This document shows positions 1 through 8,529 of a stretch of DNA of 40,866 bases, in pieces. Both the position numbers and the translations under genes were made by a program. The notes below the pieces were generated by a model. That model made no database searches, was not told the origin of the DNA, and saw nothing but the letters and a program-made list of their open reading frames with translations. Every line of letters starts with the position of its first letter. Position 1 is the stretch's first letter. The stretch spans positions 1 to 40,866 of the forward strand of contig CAZPHN010000022.1 in assembly GCA_964586765.1 (NCBI GenBank), given 5' to 3'. Origin of the DNA: UBA3263 sp964586765. Lineage in GTDB: Bacteria > Bacteroidota > Bacteroidia > Bacteroidales > Muribaculaceae.

Positions 1-712
1 TCATCAGGTCGGCAGCCTTGGTGATGGTGCCGGCGGTGTCGACCATATCGTCGATAATGATTACGTTCTTGTCCTTAACGTCGCCGATTACGGTCATTTT
101 CTCGACAACATTCGCTTTGGCGCGCTGCTTGTGGCAGAGAATCAGAGGAACGTTGAAGTATTTTGCGTAAGAATTGGCACGTTTTGCGCCACCGACGTCG
201 GGTGAAGCGATTACGAGGTCCTCAAGTTTGAGGCTCTGGATATAAGGAATGAACACTGAGGAAGCGTAGAGGTGGTCAACGGGAACGTCGAAGAATCCCT
301 GAATCTGGTCTGCGTGGAGGTCCATTGTGATTACTCGGGTAACACCTGCTGCACTCAGAAGATCGGCAACGAGTTTTGCGGCGATACTTACGCGGGGTTT
401 GTCCTTGCGGTCCTGACGCGCCCAACCGAAATAAGGAATGACAGCGACAACAGAGCGGGCAGAGGCACGCTTGGCTGCGTCTATCATGAGCAGCAGTTCC
501 ATCAGGTTGTCAGTGTTGGGGAAAGTTGATTGAACCAGATAAACCTCGCATCCGCGGATTGACTCTTCAAAAGACACCTCGAACTCGCCGTCGGCGAAGT
601 GCTGGATGTTCATCTGACCCAGAGGCACACCAAGATCTTTGCAGATTTCTTCCGCCATATAGCGGGACTTGGTACCGGAAAACACCTTGAACGGTGGTAA
701 CTGTGCATTCAT
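1..712 (-). CDS. prs: Ribose-phosphate pyrophosphokinase, 3' part cut by window edge
   Basis: This enzyme makes 5-phosphoribosyl-1-diphosphate (PRPP) from ribose-5-phosphate and ATP in the cytoplasm, feeding purine, pyrimidine, histidine and NAD synthesis. Translating the minus strand from the ATG at 712 gives MNAQLPPFKVFSGTKSRYMA, then the conserved segments FADGEFEVSFEESIRGCEVY, YFGWARQDRKDKPR (ATP-binding flexible-loop region), the MDLHADQIQGFFDVPVDHLY block and the PRPP-binding loop IIIDDMVDTAGTI. About 237 residues are present; the family is usually about 310, so roughly 75 C-terminal residues lie outside the window. It begins 47 bases downstream of tRNA-Leu with no clear promoter or terminator between them, so co-transcription with the tRNA is plausible (inference). 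Confidence 0.97.
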   Translation of the reverse strand, partial: MNAQLPPFKVFSGTKSRYMAEEICKDLGVPLGQMNIQHFADGEFEVSFEESIRGCEVYLVQSTFPNTDNLMELLLMIDAAKRASARSVVAVIPYFGWARQDRKDKPRVSIAAKLVADLLSAAGVTRVITMDLHADQIQGFFDVPVDHLYASSVFIPYIQSLKLEDLVIASPDVGGAKRANSYAKYFNVPLILCHKQRAKANVVEKMTVIGDVKDKNVIIIDDMVDTAGTITKAADLM

Positions 713-759
713 TGCGATTTGAATTGTTTTGTTATAATAGGGTGTGATTGTGTTGGTTG

Positions 760-840
760 TGCGCACGGGGGGACTCGAACCCCCACGTCTTTCGACACCA
801 GATCCTAAGTCTGGCGCGGCTGCCATTACGCCACGTGCGC
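760..840 (-). tRNA. tRNA-Leu (anticodon UAG)
   Basis: The minus strand folds as a class II tRNA. A 7-base acceptor stem GCGCACG pairs with CGTGCGC. The anticodon stem CCAGA/TCTGG encloses the loop CTTAGGA, so the anticodon is TAG. A long variable arm (TGTCGAAAGACG) and the T-arm GGGGGTTCGAGTCCCCC follow. The long variable arm and anticodon identify leucine. The 3' CCA is not encoded (discriminator A followed by CAA). Confidence 0.96.
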
Positions 841-855
841 GTTCCGTTTCGCCTG

Positions 856-887
856 CAAAGTTACCAAATTCCCTCCGAGTTGCCAAA
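856..887 (-). promoter_or_regulatory. Bacteroidota-type promoter for tRNA-Leu
   Basis: On the minus strand TTTG (887-884) is followed by exactly 20 bases and TAACTTTG (863-856), matching the Bacteroidota -33/-7 consensus TTTG and TAnnTTTG. The predicted start lies near 852, about 12 bases before the mature tRNA 5' end. Confidence 0.85.
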
Positions 888-912
888 AAAACTTAAAGTG
901 AATTTGTTTTTT

Positions 913-943
913 TTCGAGAGTTCGGAAAAAATGTCTATCTTTG
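913..943 (+). promoter_or_regulatory. Promoter of the ECF sigma operon
   Basis: TATCTTTG at 936-943 matches TAnnTTTG; a weak -33 element (TTCG, 913-916) lies 19 bases upstream. The expected transcription start, about 4 bases past the final G, is at 947-948, on the GTG start codon itself, so the message would be leaderless or nearly so. Confidence 0.55.
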
Positions 944-947
944 AGCC

Positions 948-1496
948 GTGAAAACAGCCGATACGACACTTGAGGAGCGTCTTCGAAATCCTGAGACGAG
1001 ACGTGATGCGTTTGCCGAGCTTATCAATAAGTTCAGCGAGCCTCTGTATTGGCAGATACGTCGCATGGTTCAAAATCATGACGATACCGATGATTTGCTG
1101 CAAAACGTATTTATGAAGGCGTGGCAGTCGCTCGATATGTTTCGCGGCGACGCAAAATTAACCACTTGGCTGCATAAAATTGCCATCAATGAGGCATTGA
1201 CCCATCTCCAGAACCGGCAGAAACGCCTGACGGAAAGTCTCGACAGCGAGGAAAGCGTTGCCGCGCGTGCCATTGAGGCTGACGAGTGGATTGACGGCGA
1301 TGAAGCCGCCCTGATGCTTCGCAAGGCTGTTGCCTCCCTGCCGTCGAAACAGCAGCTGGTTTTCAATATGAAGTATTTCGATGAGATGAAATATGAGGAT
1401 ATTGCTGAGATTACGGGTACTTCTGTTGGAGCATTGAAGACCTCATATCATCTTGCCGTGAAAAAAATTGAGCAGTTTTTAAGTGATAACGGTTAA
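948..1496 (+). CDS. ECF RNA polymerase sigma factor
   Basis: A 182-residue extracytoplasmic-function sigma-70 factor. Region 2 runs from about residue 20 to 90 (DDTDDLLQNVFMKAWQSL, then GDAKLTTWLHKIAINEALTH, the -10-binding helices). Region 4 is at about 128-178 (LPSKQQLVFNMKYFDEMKYEDIAEITG... the -35 helix-turn-helix). The start is GTG: no in-frame ATG exists before region 2 is already lost, and the GTG sits directly after a TAnnTTTG element. The next two genes encode a one-pass membrane protein and a Spy-like periplasmic protein, the usual sigma/anti-sigma/effector order in Bacteroidota, so it is probably released on envelope stress and directs its own operon (inference). The exact ECF subgroup cannot be given from sequence alone. 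Confidence 0.93.
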   Translation: MKTADTTLEERLRNPETRRDAFAELINKFSEPLYWQIRRMVQNHDDTDDLLQNVFMKAWQSLDMFRGDAKLTTWLHKIAINEALTHLQNRQKRLTESLDSEESVAARAIEADEWIDGDEAALMLRKAVASLPSKQQLVFNMKYFDEMKYEDIAEITGTSVGALKTSYHLAVKKIEQFLSDNG

Positions 1497-1541
1497 ACCT
1501 TTGAGGCAAAATTCAGTCAAATAGTCAAAACGGAATAAAAT

Positions 1542-1952
1542 ATGAGTGAATCGAAACATAAGCAGAATGACTTTGATGGTGGCGGTTTCCCCCGTAAGAC
1601 GGGTATGACTGTCCCGGAAGGGTATTTCGAATCTTTTGCCGATAAGATGATGGCGCAGATTCCTCAGGAAGAGCCCAAAGTTGTAGAGATGCCGAGGCGC
1701 ACTCTATGGCAGACCGTGCGTCCTTATGTATATATGGCTGCTATGTTTGCCGGCATATGGCTGATGATGAACATGTTCACGCTGTTCTCGCCTGTGAATA
1801 ATGTAACCCCATCGTCATCCCAAATGCTGCTTGCCGACGTTACTTCCTCGCAATCTGAGTCTTATTTTACCGACTATATGTCATCAATGAGTGATTATGA
1901 CCTCTATGATGACCTTTATGATACCGGATTTGATATCCCCGAAACTTTTTGA
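1542..1952 (+). CDS. Predicted anti-sigma factor, single-pass membrane protein
   Basis: A 136-residue protein with a cytoplasmic N-terminal part of about 60 residues, one transmembrane helix (about 64-82, YVYMAAMFAGIWLMMNMFTLF) and a short acidic, Ser/Tyr/Asp-rich periplasmic tail ending LYDDLYDTGFDIPETF. The N-terminal stretch contains VPEGYFESFADKMMAQIP, a motif recurrent in small Bacteroidota membrane proteins encoded next to ECF sigma factors. No zinc-binding HxxxCxxC anti-sigma motif is present, so assignment rests on position (46 bases after the sigma gene) and topology. The next gene's ATG starts 5 bases after the stop. Confidence 0.75.
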   Translation: MSESKHKQNDFDGGGFPRKTGMTVPEGYFESFADKMMAQIPQEEPKVVEMPRRTLWQTVRPYVYMAAMFAGIWLMMNMFTLFSPVNNVTPSSSQMLLADVTSSQSESYFTDYMSSMSDYDLYDDLYDTGFDIPETF

Positions 1953-1957
1953 TTGTT

Positions 1958-2446
1958 ATGAAACATTTTAAGTTCTTAGCTCTTCTTGTTGTTGCTGTTG
2001 TAGTGGGTACGATGCCTGTCGCCGCACAAAAGAAGCAACACGGTCAGCAGCGTCCTGACAAAAAGGAATGGATGGCGAAGATGCGCGAGGCAAAACATAA
2101 TTTTCTTGCCAAGGAACTCCAGCTTTCTGACGCACAGAAGAAAGAGTTCTTCGCAATTTATGACAAAACCGAGGATGCCCGTCGGAAAGTGGAAATGGAA
2201 AGCCGACAGTTCGAACGGACCGTTGAGCAAAAGGGCGATGCGGCTACCGATGCCGACCTCGATGCAGTAATTAATGACCAGTTCTCACTTGAGGAGCGGT
2301 TGAGCAAGGTTGATCAGGAGTCCCTTCCACAGCTGCGGAAGGTATTGACACGCCGCCAACTGTCGCGCCTGAAGCACGCGGAACGAAAGTTTAACCGCAC
2401 ATTAATGGAACATCGGAATGCAAATTGTCCTCCTCCGTCAAAATAA
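1958..2446 (+). CDS. Spy/CpxP-like periplasmic helical protein
   Basis: A secreted protein of 162 residues. The ATG at 1958 begins a clean signal peptide (MKHFKFLALLVVAVVVGTMPVAAQ); an upstream in-frame TTG at 1949 overlaps the preceding stop and adds only three residues. The mature part is charged and almost wholly helical: it opens with a basic stretch, then LAKELQLSDAQKKEFFAIYDKTEDARRKVEME, a DAATDADLDAVINDQFSLEERL helix, and LPQLRKVLTRRQLSRLKHAERKF, resembling the paired LTxxQ-type helices of Spy/CpxP chaperones and zinc-responsive relatives. Family members are small envelope-stress chaperones. Location between the anti-sigma gene and the alpha-2-macroglobulin gene fits an envelope-stress operon. 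Moderately sure of family, not of substrate. Confidence 0.72.
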   Translation: MKHFKFLALLVVAVVVGTMPVAAQKKQHGQQRPDKKEWMAKMREAKHNFLAKELQLSDAQKKEFFAIYDKTEDARRKVEMESRQFERTVEQKGDAATDADLDAVINDQFSLEERLSKVDQESLPQLRKVLTRRQLSRLKHAERKFNRTLMEHRNANCPPPSK

Positions 2447-2452
2447 TAGACA

Positions 2453-5400
2453 ATGAAGATTTTAAAGTCATTTATCATTATTCTTTCTGTAATAGTGAGT
2501 AACTTTTCGGGTTTAGGGGCTGAGCCGTCTAAACCCGATTTCGCTTTTCCTAAAACGGTCAGTTCGAATGCCGAGGCTGATTTGAAATCCGCTATTAAGG
2601 CGAAAAACGGTCCCGATATAATTGATGCGTTGATTCGCTACTCACTTGCCCAGACTGCCATCAATCCTGAAAACAATGAAAAGGTAGTCAAGAAGCTTGA
2701 GAAAACGGAGTCGCAGGTCAAGGATTCCGTTACTGTAGCGATGATTCAGTTGCTGCGAGCATCAGTAGAACATGATTTTTCATTGTCGTTCAGTGTATGG
2801 GAGAATTATGGTAGTTTACTACGTAAGGTGCCTGTGACGGAATGGAAGAAAGTGGTCGTGGCTGAACCGCAGTTTTTCCCTACATTGTATGATTTTGCAG
2901 CGGCAGAAGCATCCGGAAAAGACGTTGCGGATGCCATGATTGAGTATTACAGAGAGCGTCCGTTACTTCGCCTGTATTGGTATCTTTACCGTCAGCAAAC
3001 CGAACCGGATAGTTTTGAGCGCATGCTTGCAGATTATGATGATATCAAGACCGAGCCGGAGTCTGCCTATTTGCTTGCTCGCCTGACTCGTGACGCTTAT
3101 TCCTTTAAACGTCGAAAGCAGGTTTATCCCTTGTTGCTACAGTGGCTTGCGGCTCATGGTTCATCTCCTTTTCGAGCTGATGTTGATAAACTTAAAACTA
3201 AGCTATGTGTACCATCAATGTCAATAGATGCGCAGAGTGTCATCGGACTGGGGCAGAAGCTTCGTGTATCGGTTCATGTTGAATGTCTTAACGCATGCTC
3301 TGTGAGTGTTAAGCAAACAAAAGGTATCGGTGACGCTTCATTCAGCCGTCAGCTTAAATTTGATGGAGAAGGTTGTTTTGAGGCGGATACGGTTTTTGAA
3401 TTGTCGCTTGATAATTATGGAGTCTATTCCCTCGCTCCTGTTTTTACAGGACAATCAGATAGACGCTCTCGCGATTTCATAGAGGTAACGGTTTCCGACA
3501 TTCTGCTTTGGCAGGCAAATTATGCACAGAAGTCAGATACTTATGCGCTCGATGTTATCAACGGTGCTCCGCAGAAGGATGTTAAGTTTACATTAAATCG
3601 CAATATGATTTCCGCCGCGCGTGGAAATGACCGGTTTACACCATCAATTTATAAAGGTTATTATGAAAAGCCATCGGATAAAACCGAATATTTTGCCAAT
3701 GTGCTGACTGACCGCGGAATTTATCATCCCGGAGATTCTGTAAGATTCGTTGGCGTTGTGATGGCGGTAGATAGTAAGTGCACTGTTACGGCTGCCGGTC
3801 GCGAGGTTAACGCTGTGCTTTATAATGCGAATTATCAGGCTGTTGATACTCTTCGGTTGAGGTCTGACGACTATGGGCGTGTAACAGGAGCGTTTTCATT
3901 GCCCGCAGAAGGACTTACAGGCAATTTCAGTATCAGTATTGACCACATAGGCTCTGCCTATTTTACCGTTACGGACTATAAAGCACCTACTTTTGAGGTT
4001 AAAACTGAGTGTAATCGGCTCTCTGACACCTCCGTGAATGTTACGGGAACGGCTATTGGATATAATGGCTTTCCGATAGCGGATGCGAGCGTGATACTTG
4101 AAGCACGGACTCTGCCTCGATGGGTTTGGTGGCGTGATTTCAGAAATGTCGGCGGAAAAACCGTTGCTACTGATACTGTTCGCACTGATTCCGAGGGCAA
4201 ATTCACCGCAATCCTTGACATTCCGCCAGACGCCTCGCTTAGTGTCACGGCTACTGTTGCTTCACCCACCGGGGAAACGCAGCAGGATGAAGCCTTTGTT
4301 CCGGCTATGCCTTATTATATTAGTGCACACATTCCACGGTTCTTTATTCCCGGTAAGGCTCCTCAGATTCAGGTTCTGAACTCCAGTGGAGAAGAGGAAC
4401 GCATTCCTCTTGTTATCAGGCTTACATCTCTATCCGATAGTACCGTTGTGATTACTCCGGATGCAACGTGGGAAAATGTGCCTTCCGGAGCATACCGCGT
4501 GTGGATTCGGACGGAGGAGCCGGCTTTCGCGTCGCCATATGAGCTGGAGTCGTTCTTCGTATATCGTCCTACCGACAAGATGCCTCCTGCCGAGATGTCG
4601 CTTTTTGTGCCGGTTACCAGAATTAATTCCGGTGAACGTTTATTGGTTGGAACCTCATATAGTGATTCTCATATACTCAAGACTCTTTGGGATGGAGACA
4701 ATATTATTTCGCAGGAATGGCTCAGTCCTGAAATCGGAAATATGATGCTTGATGTTTTGCTCCCGGATAGTGTAGAGTCTGCTACATTGTCGTTGGCAAC
4801 ATTGCGCAATTATCAGACGGAGGTTGTCAACGTGAGGGTGGAGCGTGAAGATATTCGCCGGTCGCTTAAATTAAAGTTCTCATCCTTCCGTGACCGTATG
4901 ATTCCCGGAGAGAAGGAGCGTTGGACCATTTCCGTAACAGATAATCTTGGCGTGGCGGCTCCTGCGGCTGTGATGCTCGATGTCTATTCCAAGGCTCTTG
5001 ACGCAATCGCTCCATTCGATTGGAATTTCTATGTGCGCCATCCCCGGGGCTATAGTTGGAATATGCACTATGCGAATGCATACACACGGTCTGCTTCAGC
5101 TTATAAAAACTACGATATCGGTAATATACTGACAATTACATCCCCAACATTCAATCTTTACGGACGCAGATGGACGACGGGAGCTTTCTATTCGGTAACG
5201 AATGGTGGTATTACCGGAGTCTCATCGAGAATGATGATGAAGAGTGCCGCTACTGTGGAAGACTGTTGTGAGGCAGTTGAAGAGGAGGTGGCTTTTGCGT
5301 CTGCCGATACCGGAGCCGGTTTATCTGGCGCGGTTTTGAGTGAATCGGATGTGGTTAGCAATGAGATTGGCGTTGAAGGTGATGCCTCTGTGGTTTCACT

Positions 5401-7504
5401 GATTGAAGATTTACGTATGCCTGAGGTGCCCGTAGCACTTTGGGCTCCTGTACTGACTACTTTGCCCGATGGTTCACTGCAGGTTGAGTTTGAGGCTCCC
5501 AATGCTAATACCACATGGAAGCTTATGTGTCAGGCTTATGATATGTCGCTGCTTAAGGGGTATCATACGGCTGAAATTATTGCCGCCAAGCCCGTGATGG
5601 TTCAGCCCAATGTTCCGCGTTTCCTCCGTGTGGGTGACAGAACCGACCTGCGCGCCATGGTAATGAATGCAACTGACTCTGTTGCGGTTGTAAACTCATT
5701 TATTGAGATTTTTGACCCGGTGACCACCGAGGTCATTGACAGAAGCGAATTTACTGACACCGTTGATGCCGGAAAATCCGCCATGATTGCCATGCCGCTT
5801 GTCGCTCCGGACCGTTCGATGCTCGGAGTACGCGTGAAAGCCACCTCCGGAAATTTTACCGATGGAGAGCAGAGCGTGATAGCCATTCTTCCTGCGGTCA
5901 TAACCGCCCGGTCGGCAACTCCGCTTTTCTTTGCCGCTGATTCTGTTGATGTGATGGTCAATGCTCCTAAGGGCTCGGTTGTTCAGTTGACAACCAACGC
6001 TGCGTGGGAGTGTGTTACCGCTCTTCCCGGACTCGCCGCATCGGAGAGCAAGAGCGCCTTTGCCAGCACATCAGCTCTGTTTTCCGCTGTAGTCGGCAGA
6101 GGTTTGGTGCGTACATATCCTCAGATTGCGTCCGCCCTTAAGCGGTGGGAGACTTCAGACTCTGTTCTTATATCACGCCTTAACAAGAATGAGGACCTGA
6201 GGATTGCTCTGCTTTCATCTACTCCGTGGGCGGCTGCCGCACAGAGCGATTCGGAGCGTATGGGACGTCTGCTCCTGCTGCTTGACGGAAAGGAGTCGCA
6301 GAAGGTGATTGACAATGCGGTCAATAATCTCGCCAAGCTTGTTCGCAAGGGTGGAATTGCATGGACCCTTGACTCCGAAGAGCCATCGCAGTGGGTTACT
6401 GAGCAATTTCTTACTGTTATCGGTCAACTTCGCAGACTTGGTTTCCAGCCTTCGTCGGCAAAACTTCAGCGCATAGTTTCTGAGGCTGTAAAGTATCTGG
6501 ATGATGAAGTAGCGCGCGATTATGCTAAGTATAAAGGAGAATATCCTGATTATACGGAGTTGCGTCCGCTTTTCCCTGAGATTGCGCAGTCGGCACCCGC
6601 AAATCGTGCTCAGGCAGCTACGGTTCAATATCTTATTGCCCACTGGCGCGACCTCGGATTTACCGCGCAGGCTCAGGCGGCTCTGATTCTAAATGCAAAT
6701 GGTTATCAGAAAACCGCCCGGACTATCATCGAGTCGTTACGTCAGTATGAGGCATGGCGACAGACCGGACTTAATGCCGAGCTGCTCTACGCGTTTGCGG
6801 CGGTTGAGCCAAAGTGTGCCGAGGTTGATGAAATCCGTCAGTTCTTCATTGAACGTAAGCAGGCAATGGAGTGGGGTGAAGGTCTCGCTACGTCTAACCT
6901 CATCGCCTCTATCCTTTCCTCCGGTACTGACTGGCTTGTTCCTGCCGGAAATGAAATGTCAATCCGTGTGAACGGCGAGGAGGTCAATCCGGGCGTTGAG
7001 TCCGTCATGGGTTCTTTCCGACTTGATTTGCCGGAAGGGGGTACGGTCGAGCTTCATAAGGGACAATTCCCTGCATGGGGTGGCATTTTTACCTGTTTGA
7101 CCGATACAGTTACTGAAATTCCTGCGTTTGAGAGCGAAAAACTCACAGTCAGTCGCAGAATTGAAGGAAATCCTGCCATTGGGTCGCGCATAAAAGTTAT
7201 TATTGAGATTAACGCCACGCAGCCCGTTGATTATGTTGTGGTCAAGTCTCCGCGCCCTGCCGGACTCAGTGTCGTCAATCAGCTTCCCGGCAGGATGTGG
7301 CTCCCCGGCTCCTCGGTCTATCGCGAACCATGTGCCACTGAGACCAACTGGTTCTTCTCGCGCCTTGGGAAGGGCAAAACCGTCATTACCGAAGAATTCT
7401 TTGTAACCTCCGAAGGTACATTCCTCTTTGCCCCTGCCGAGGCGCAGAGCCAGTATGCTCCGGAGTTCCATTCACGCACATCAGGCAATCAGATTAACTT
7501 ATGA
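2453..7504 (+). CDS. Bacterial alpha-2-macroglobulin family protein without thioester
   Basis: A very large exported protein (1683 residues) with signal peptide MKILKSFIIILSVIVSNFSG. The middle carries macroglobulin-type beta domains. The best marker is TDRGIYHPGDSVRFVGVV (about residues 418-435), the conserved MG2 strand of bacterial alpha-2-macroglobulins. LWAPVLTTLPDGSLQVEFEA and NTTWKLMCQAYDMS (about 1000-1030) are the strands that follow the bait region. A low-complexity acidic/Met-rich stretch at about 925-970 (RMMMKSAATVEDCCEAVEEE) sits where a bait region is expected. The thioester site CxEQ is absent: the equivalent segment reads AAWECVTALPGLAAS (about 1180). Family members trap proteases in the periplasm; a thioester-free form would need a non-covalent mechanism. 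It starts 6 bases after the Spy-like gene and its stop overlaps the next ATG (ATGA). Confidence 0.9.
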   Translation: MKILKSFIIILSVIVSNFSGLGAEPSKPDFAFPKTVSSNAEADLKSAIKAKNGPDIIDALIRYSLAQTAINPENNEKVVKKLEKTESQVKDSVTVAMIQLLRASVEHDFSLSFSVWENYGSLLRKVPVTEWKKVVVAEPQFFPTLYDFAAAEASGKDVADAMIEYYRERPLLRLYWYLYRQQTEPDSFERMLADYDDIKTEPESAYLLARLTRDAYSFKRRKQVYPLLLQWLAAHGSSPFRADVDKLKTKLCVPSMSIDAQSVIGLGQKLRVSVHVECLNACSVSVKQTKGIGDASFSRQLKFDGEGCFEADTVFELSLDNYGVYSLAPVFTGQSDRRSRDFIEVTVSDILLWQANYAQKSDTYALDVINGAPQKDVKFTLNRNMISAARGNDRFTPSIYKGYYEKPSDKTEYFANVLTDRGIYHPGDSVRFVGVVMAVDSKCTVTAAGREVNAVLYNANYQAVDTLRLRSDDYGRVTGAFSLPAEGLTGNFSISIDHIGSAYFTVTDYKAPTFEVKTECNRLSDTSVNVTGTAIGYNGFPIADASVILEARTLPRWVWWRDFRNVGGKTVATDTVRTDSEGKFTAILDIPPDASLSVTATVASPTGETQQDEAFVPAMPYYISAHIPRFFIPGKAPQIQVLNSSGEEERIPLVIRLTSLSDSTVVITPDATWENVPSGAYRVWIRTEEPAFASPYELESFFVYRPTDKMPPAEMSLFVPVTRINSGERLLVGTSYSDSHILKTLWDGDNIISQEWLSPEIGNMMLDVLLPDSVESATLSLATLRNYQTEVVNVRVEREDIRRSLKLKFSSFRDRMIPGEKERWTISVTDNLGVAAPAAVMLDVYSKALDAIAPFDWNFYVRHPRGYSWNMHYANAYTRSASAYKNYDIGNILTITSPTFNLYGRRWTTGAFYSVTNGGITGVSSRMMMKSAATVEDCCEAVEEEVAFASADTGAGLSGAVLSESDVVSNEIGVEGDASVVSLIEDLRMPEVPVALWAPVLTTLPDGSLQVEFEAPNANTTWKLMCQAYDMSLLKGYHTAEIIAAKPVMVQPNVPRFLRVGDRTDLRAMVMNATDSVAVVNSFIEIFDPVTTEVIDRSEFTDTVDAGKSAMIAMPLVAPDRSMLGVRVKATSGNFTDGEQSVIAILPAVITARSATPLFFAADSVDVMVNAPKGSVVQLTTNAAWECVTALPGLAASESKSAFASTSALFSAVVGRGLVRTYPQIASALKRWETSDSVLISRLNKNEDLRIALLSSTPWAAAAQSDSERMGRLLLLLDGKESQKVIDNAVNNLAKLVRKGGIAWTLDSEEPSQWVTEQFLTVIGQLRRLGFQPSSAKLQRIVSEAVKYLDDEVARDYAKYKGEYPDYTELRPLFPEIAQSAPANRAQAATVQYLIAHWRDLGFTAQAQAALILNANGYQKTARTIIESLRQYEAWRQTGLNAELLYAFAAVEPKCAEVDEIRQFFIERKQAMEWGEGLATSNLIASILSSGTDWLVPAGNEMSIRVNGEEVNPGVESVMGSFRLDLPEGGTVELHKGQFPAWGGIFTCLTDTVTEIPAFESEKLTVSRRIEGNPAIGSRIKVIIEINATQPVDYVVVKSPRPAGLSVVNQLPGRMWLPGSSVYREPCATETNWFFSRLGKGKTVITEEFFVTSEGTFLFAPAEAQSQYAPEFHSRTSGNQINL

Positions 7505-8436
7505 AATCGCTGTTTTATCTGATAGTTTTTCTCGTGGTTACCGGTTGCAGCTATTCAGCCGGAACTCACGTCCATGGCTTGAATGAGGCGGAACGCCTTT
7601 TGCATTCCGACCCTCAGGCTGCCATGGAGCGGCTCAATTCATTTGACGTGACCGAGTTTCGCGACTCTGCCACTATGGCGCGCTGGGCGTTGCTTTATAG
7701 CGAAGCGATGGTTGCAAATAATTACAGTGCGCCAAATGATACGATAGTCGGCATTGCTATTTCCTATTATGGTGCGCACGGACAGAAGGCGGAGGCGCAG
7801 CACGCACAGAAACTCAAGGCTCTCCTTTCCAATGCAGATGATTGTGCCCTTGCGTCCGCGCTTTATCTCCAGAAAGAGCGCGAATTTATGCTTTACCGTG
7901 AGCGTATGGCTCGCGTCTGGCTGCTCTGGTGCGGTTTTGTCATTGTTTTGATTGCCGGAGGGATAATTCTGTGGCAGCGTCAGCGGTTGCGTTTGCGTCG
8001 CGTTCAAAACGAGGCGTTGATTGCCGAGGCTGCCGGACTACGTGAGTCGGGCGCGAAAACGTCGGCAAAGCTCTCCGCCATGCTTACTGACCGTTTTAAG
8101 ATTATCGATGACCTTTGCAGCACATATTATGAATCGCAGGGAACTCCCGGCGAGCGCAAACTGATTGCCGAGAAGGTAAAATCGCAGATTGCGGCAATGC
8201 AGACGGACAGTGAGCTGTTTGCCGAGATGGTCCGTTGCGTCAATGATTGTCGCGACGGTTATCTTGATTCGCTCCCGCCGCTTAAGCCGGATGACTATCG
8301 GTTGGTGGTTTATCTTGCCTGCAATCTGTCTAACCGGACGATAGCCCTGCTTACCGGTCAGACCATTGAGGTGGTCTATAAACGTAAGTCTCGCCTTAAG
8401 TCAAAACTCAAAGGTCAGGAAATTTCCCCTCGGTAA
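7501..8436 (+). CDS. Membrane-anchored TPR-like protein with C-terminal HTH-like domain
   Basis: A 311-residue protein that overlaps the previous stop by four bases (ATGA), implying translational coupling. It begins with a lipoprotein-like signal (MKSLFYLIVFLVVTGC, lipobox VTGC). Helical segments resembling the Bacteroidota TPR-type sensor proteins follow (NEAERLLHSDPQAAMERLNS and on to about 130). A transmembrane helix lies at about 140-160 (VWLLWCGFVIVLIAGGIILW) and a coiled coil at about 160-195. The C-terminal 60 residues (DDYRLVVYLACNLSNRTIALLTGQTIEVVYKRKSRLKSKLKG) look like a LuxR/sigma-region-4 type helix-turn-helix. Such proteins could sense the periplasm and bind DNA directly from the membrane (inference). 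It may regulate its own operon or the barrel gene downstream. A lipobox plus a downstream membrane helix in one protein is odd. Confidence 0.65.
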   Translation: MKSLFYLIVFLVVTGCSYSAGTHVHGLNEAERLLHSDPQAAMERLNSFDVTEFRDSATMARWALLYSEAMVANNYSAPNDTIVGIAISYYGAHGQKAEAQHAQKLKALLSNADDCALASALYLQKEREFMLYRERMARVWLLWCGFVIVLIAGGIILWQRQRLRLRRVQNEALIAEAAGLRESGAKTSAKLSAMLTDRFKIIDDLCSTYYESQGTPGERKLIAEKVKSQIAAMQTDSELFAEMVRCVNDCRDGYLDSLPPLKPDDYRLVVYLACNLSNRTIALLTGQTIEVVYKRKSRLKSKLKGQEISPR

Positions 8437-8489
8437 AATATATTGCGCTGAAATATAGTGTTTTGTAATTCCTTTAGTCAGACTTTATT

Positions 8490-8522
8490 TTTGGCTTGAG
8501 AGGCATAAAGGCAGTAACTTTG
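8490..8522 (+). promoter_or_regulatory. Promoter of the TonB-receptor-like barrel gene
   Basis: TTTG (8490-8493), 21 bases, TAACTTTG (8515-8522). The predicted start near 8526 leaves only about four bases before the ATG at 8530. Confidence 0.78.
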
Positions 8523-8529
8523 CGGTGTT

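Noticed and set aside
748..951. Open frame of 67 codons across tRNA-Leu and the sigma promoter
   Set aside because: It overlaps a clear tRNA on the other strand and a promoter; the translation has no protein-like features.
6215..6643. 142-codon minus-strand frame inside the alpha-2-macroglobulin gene
   Set aside because: It lies wholly antisense to a well-supported gene and shows no domain, signal or start context.
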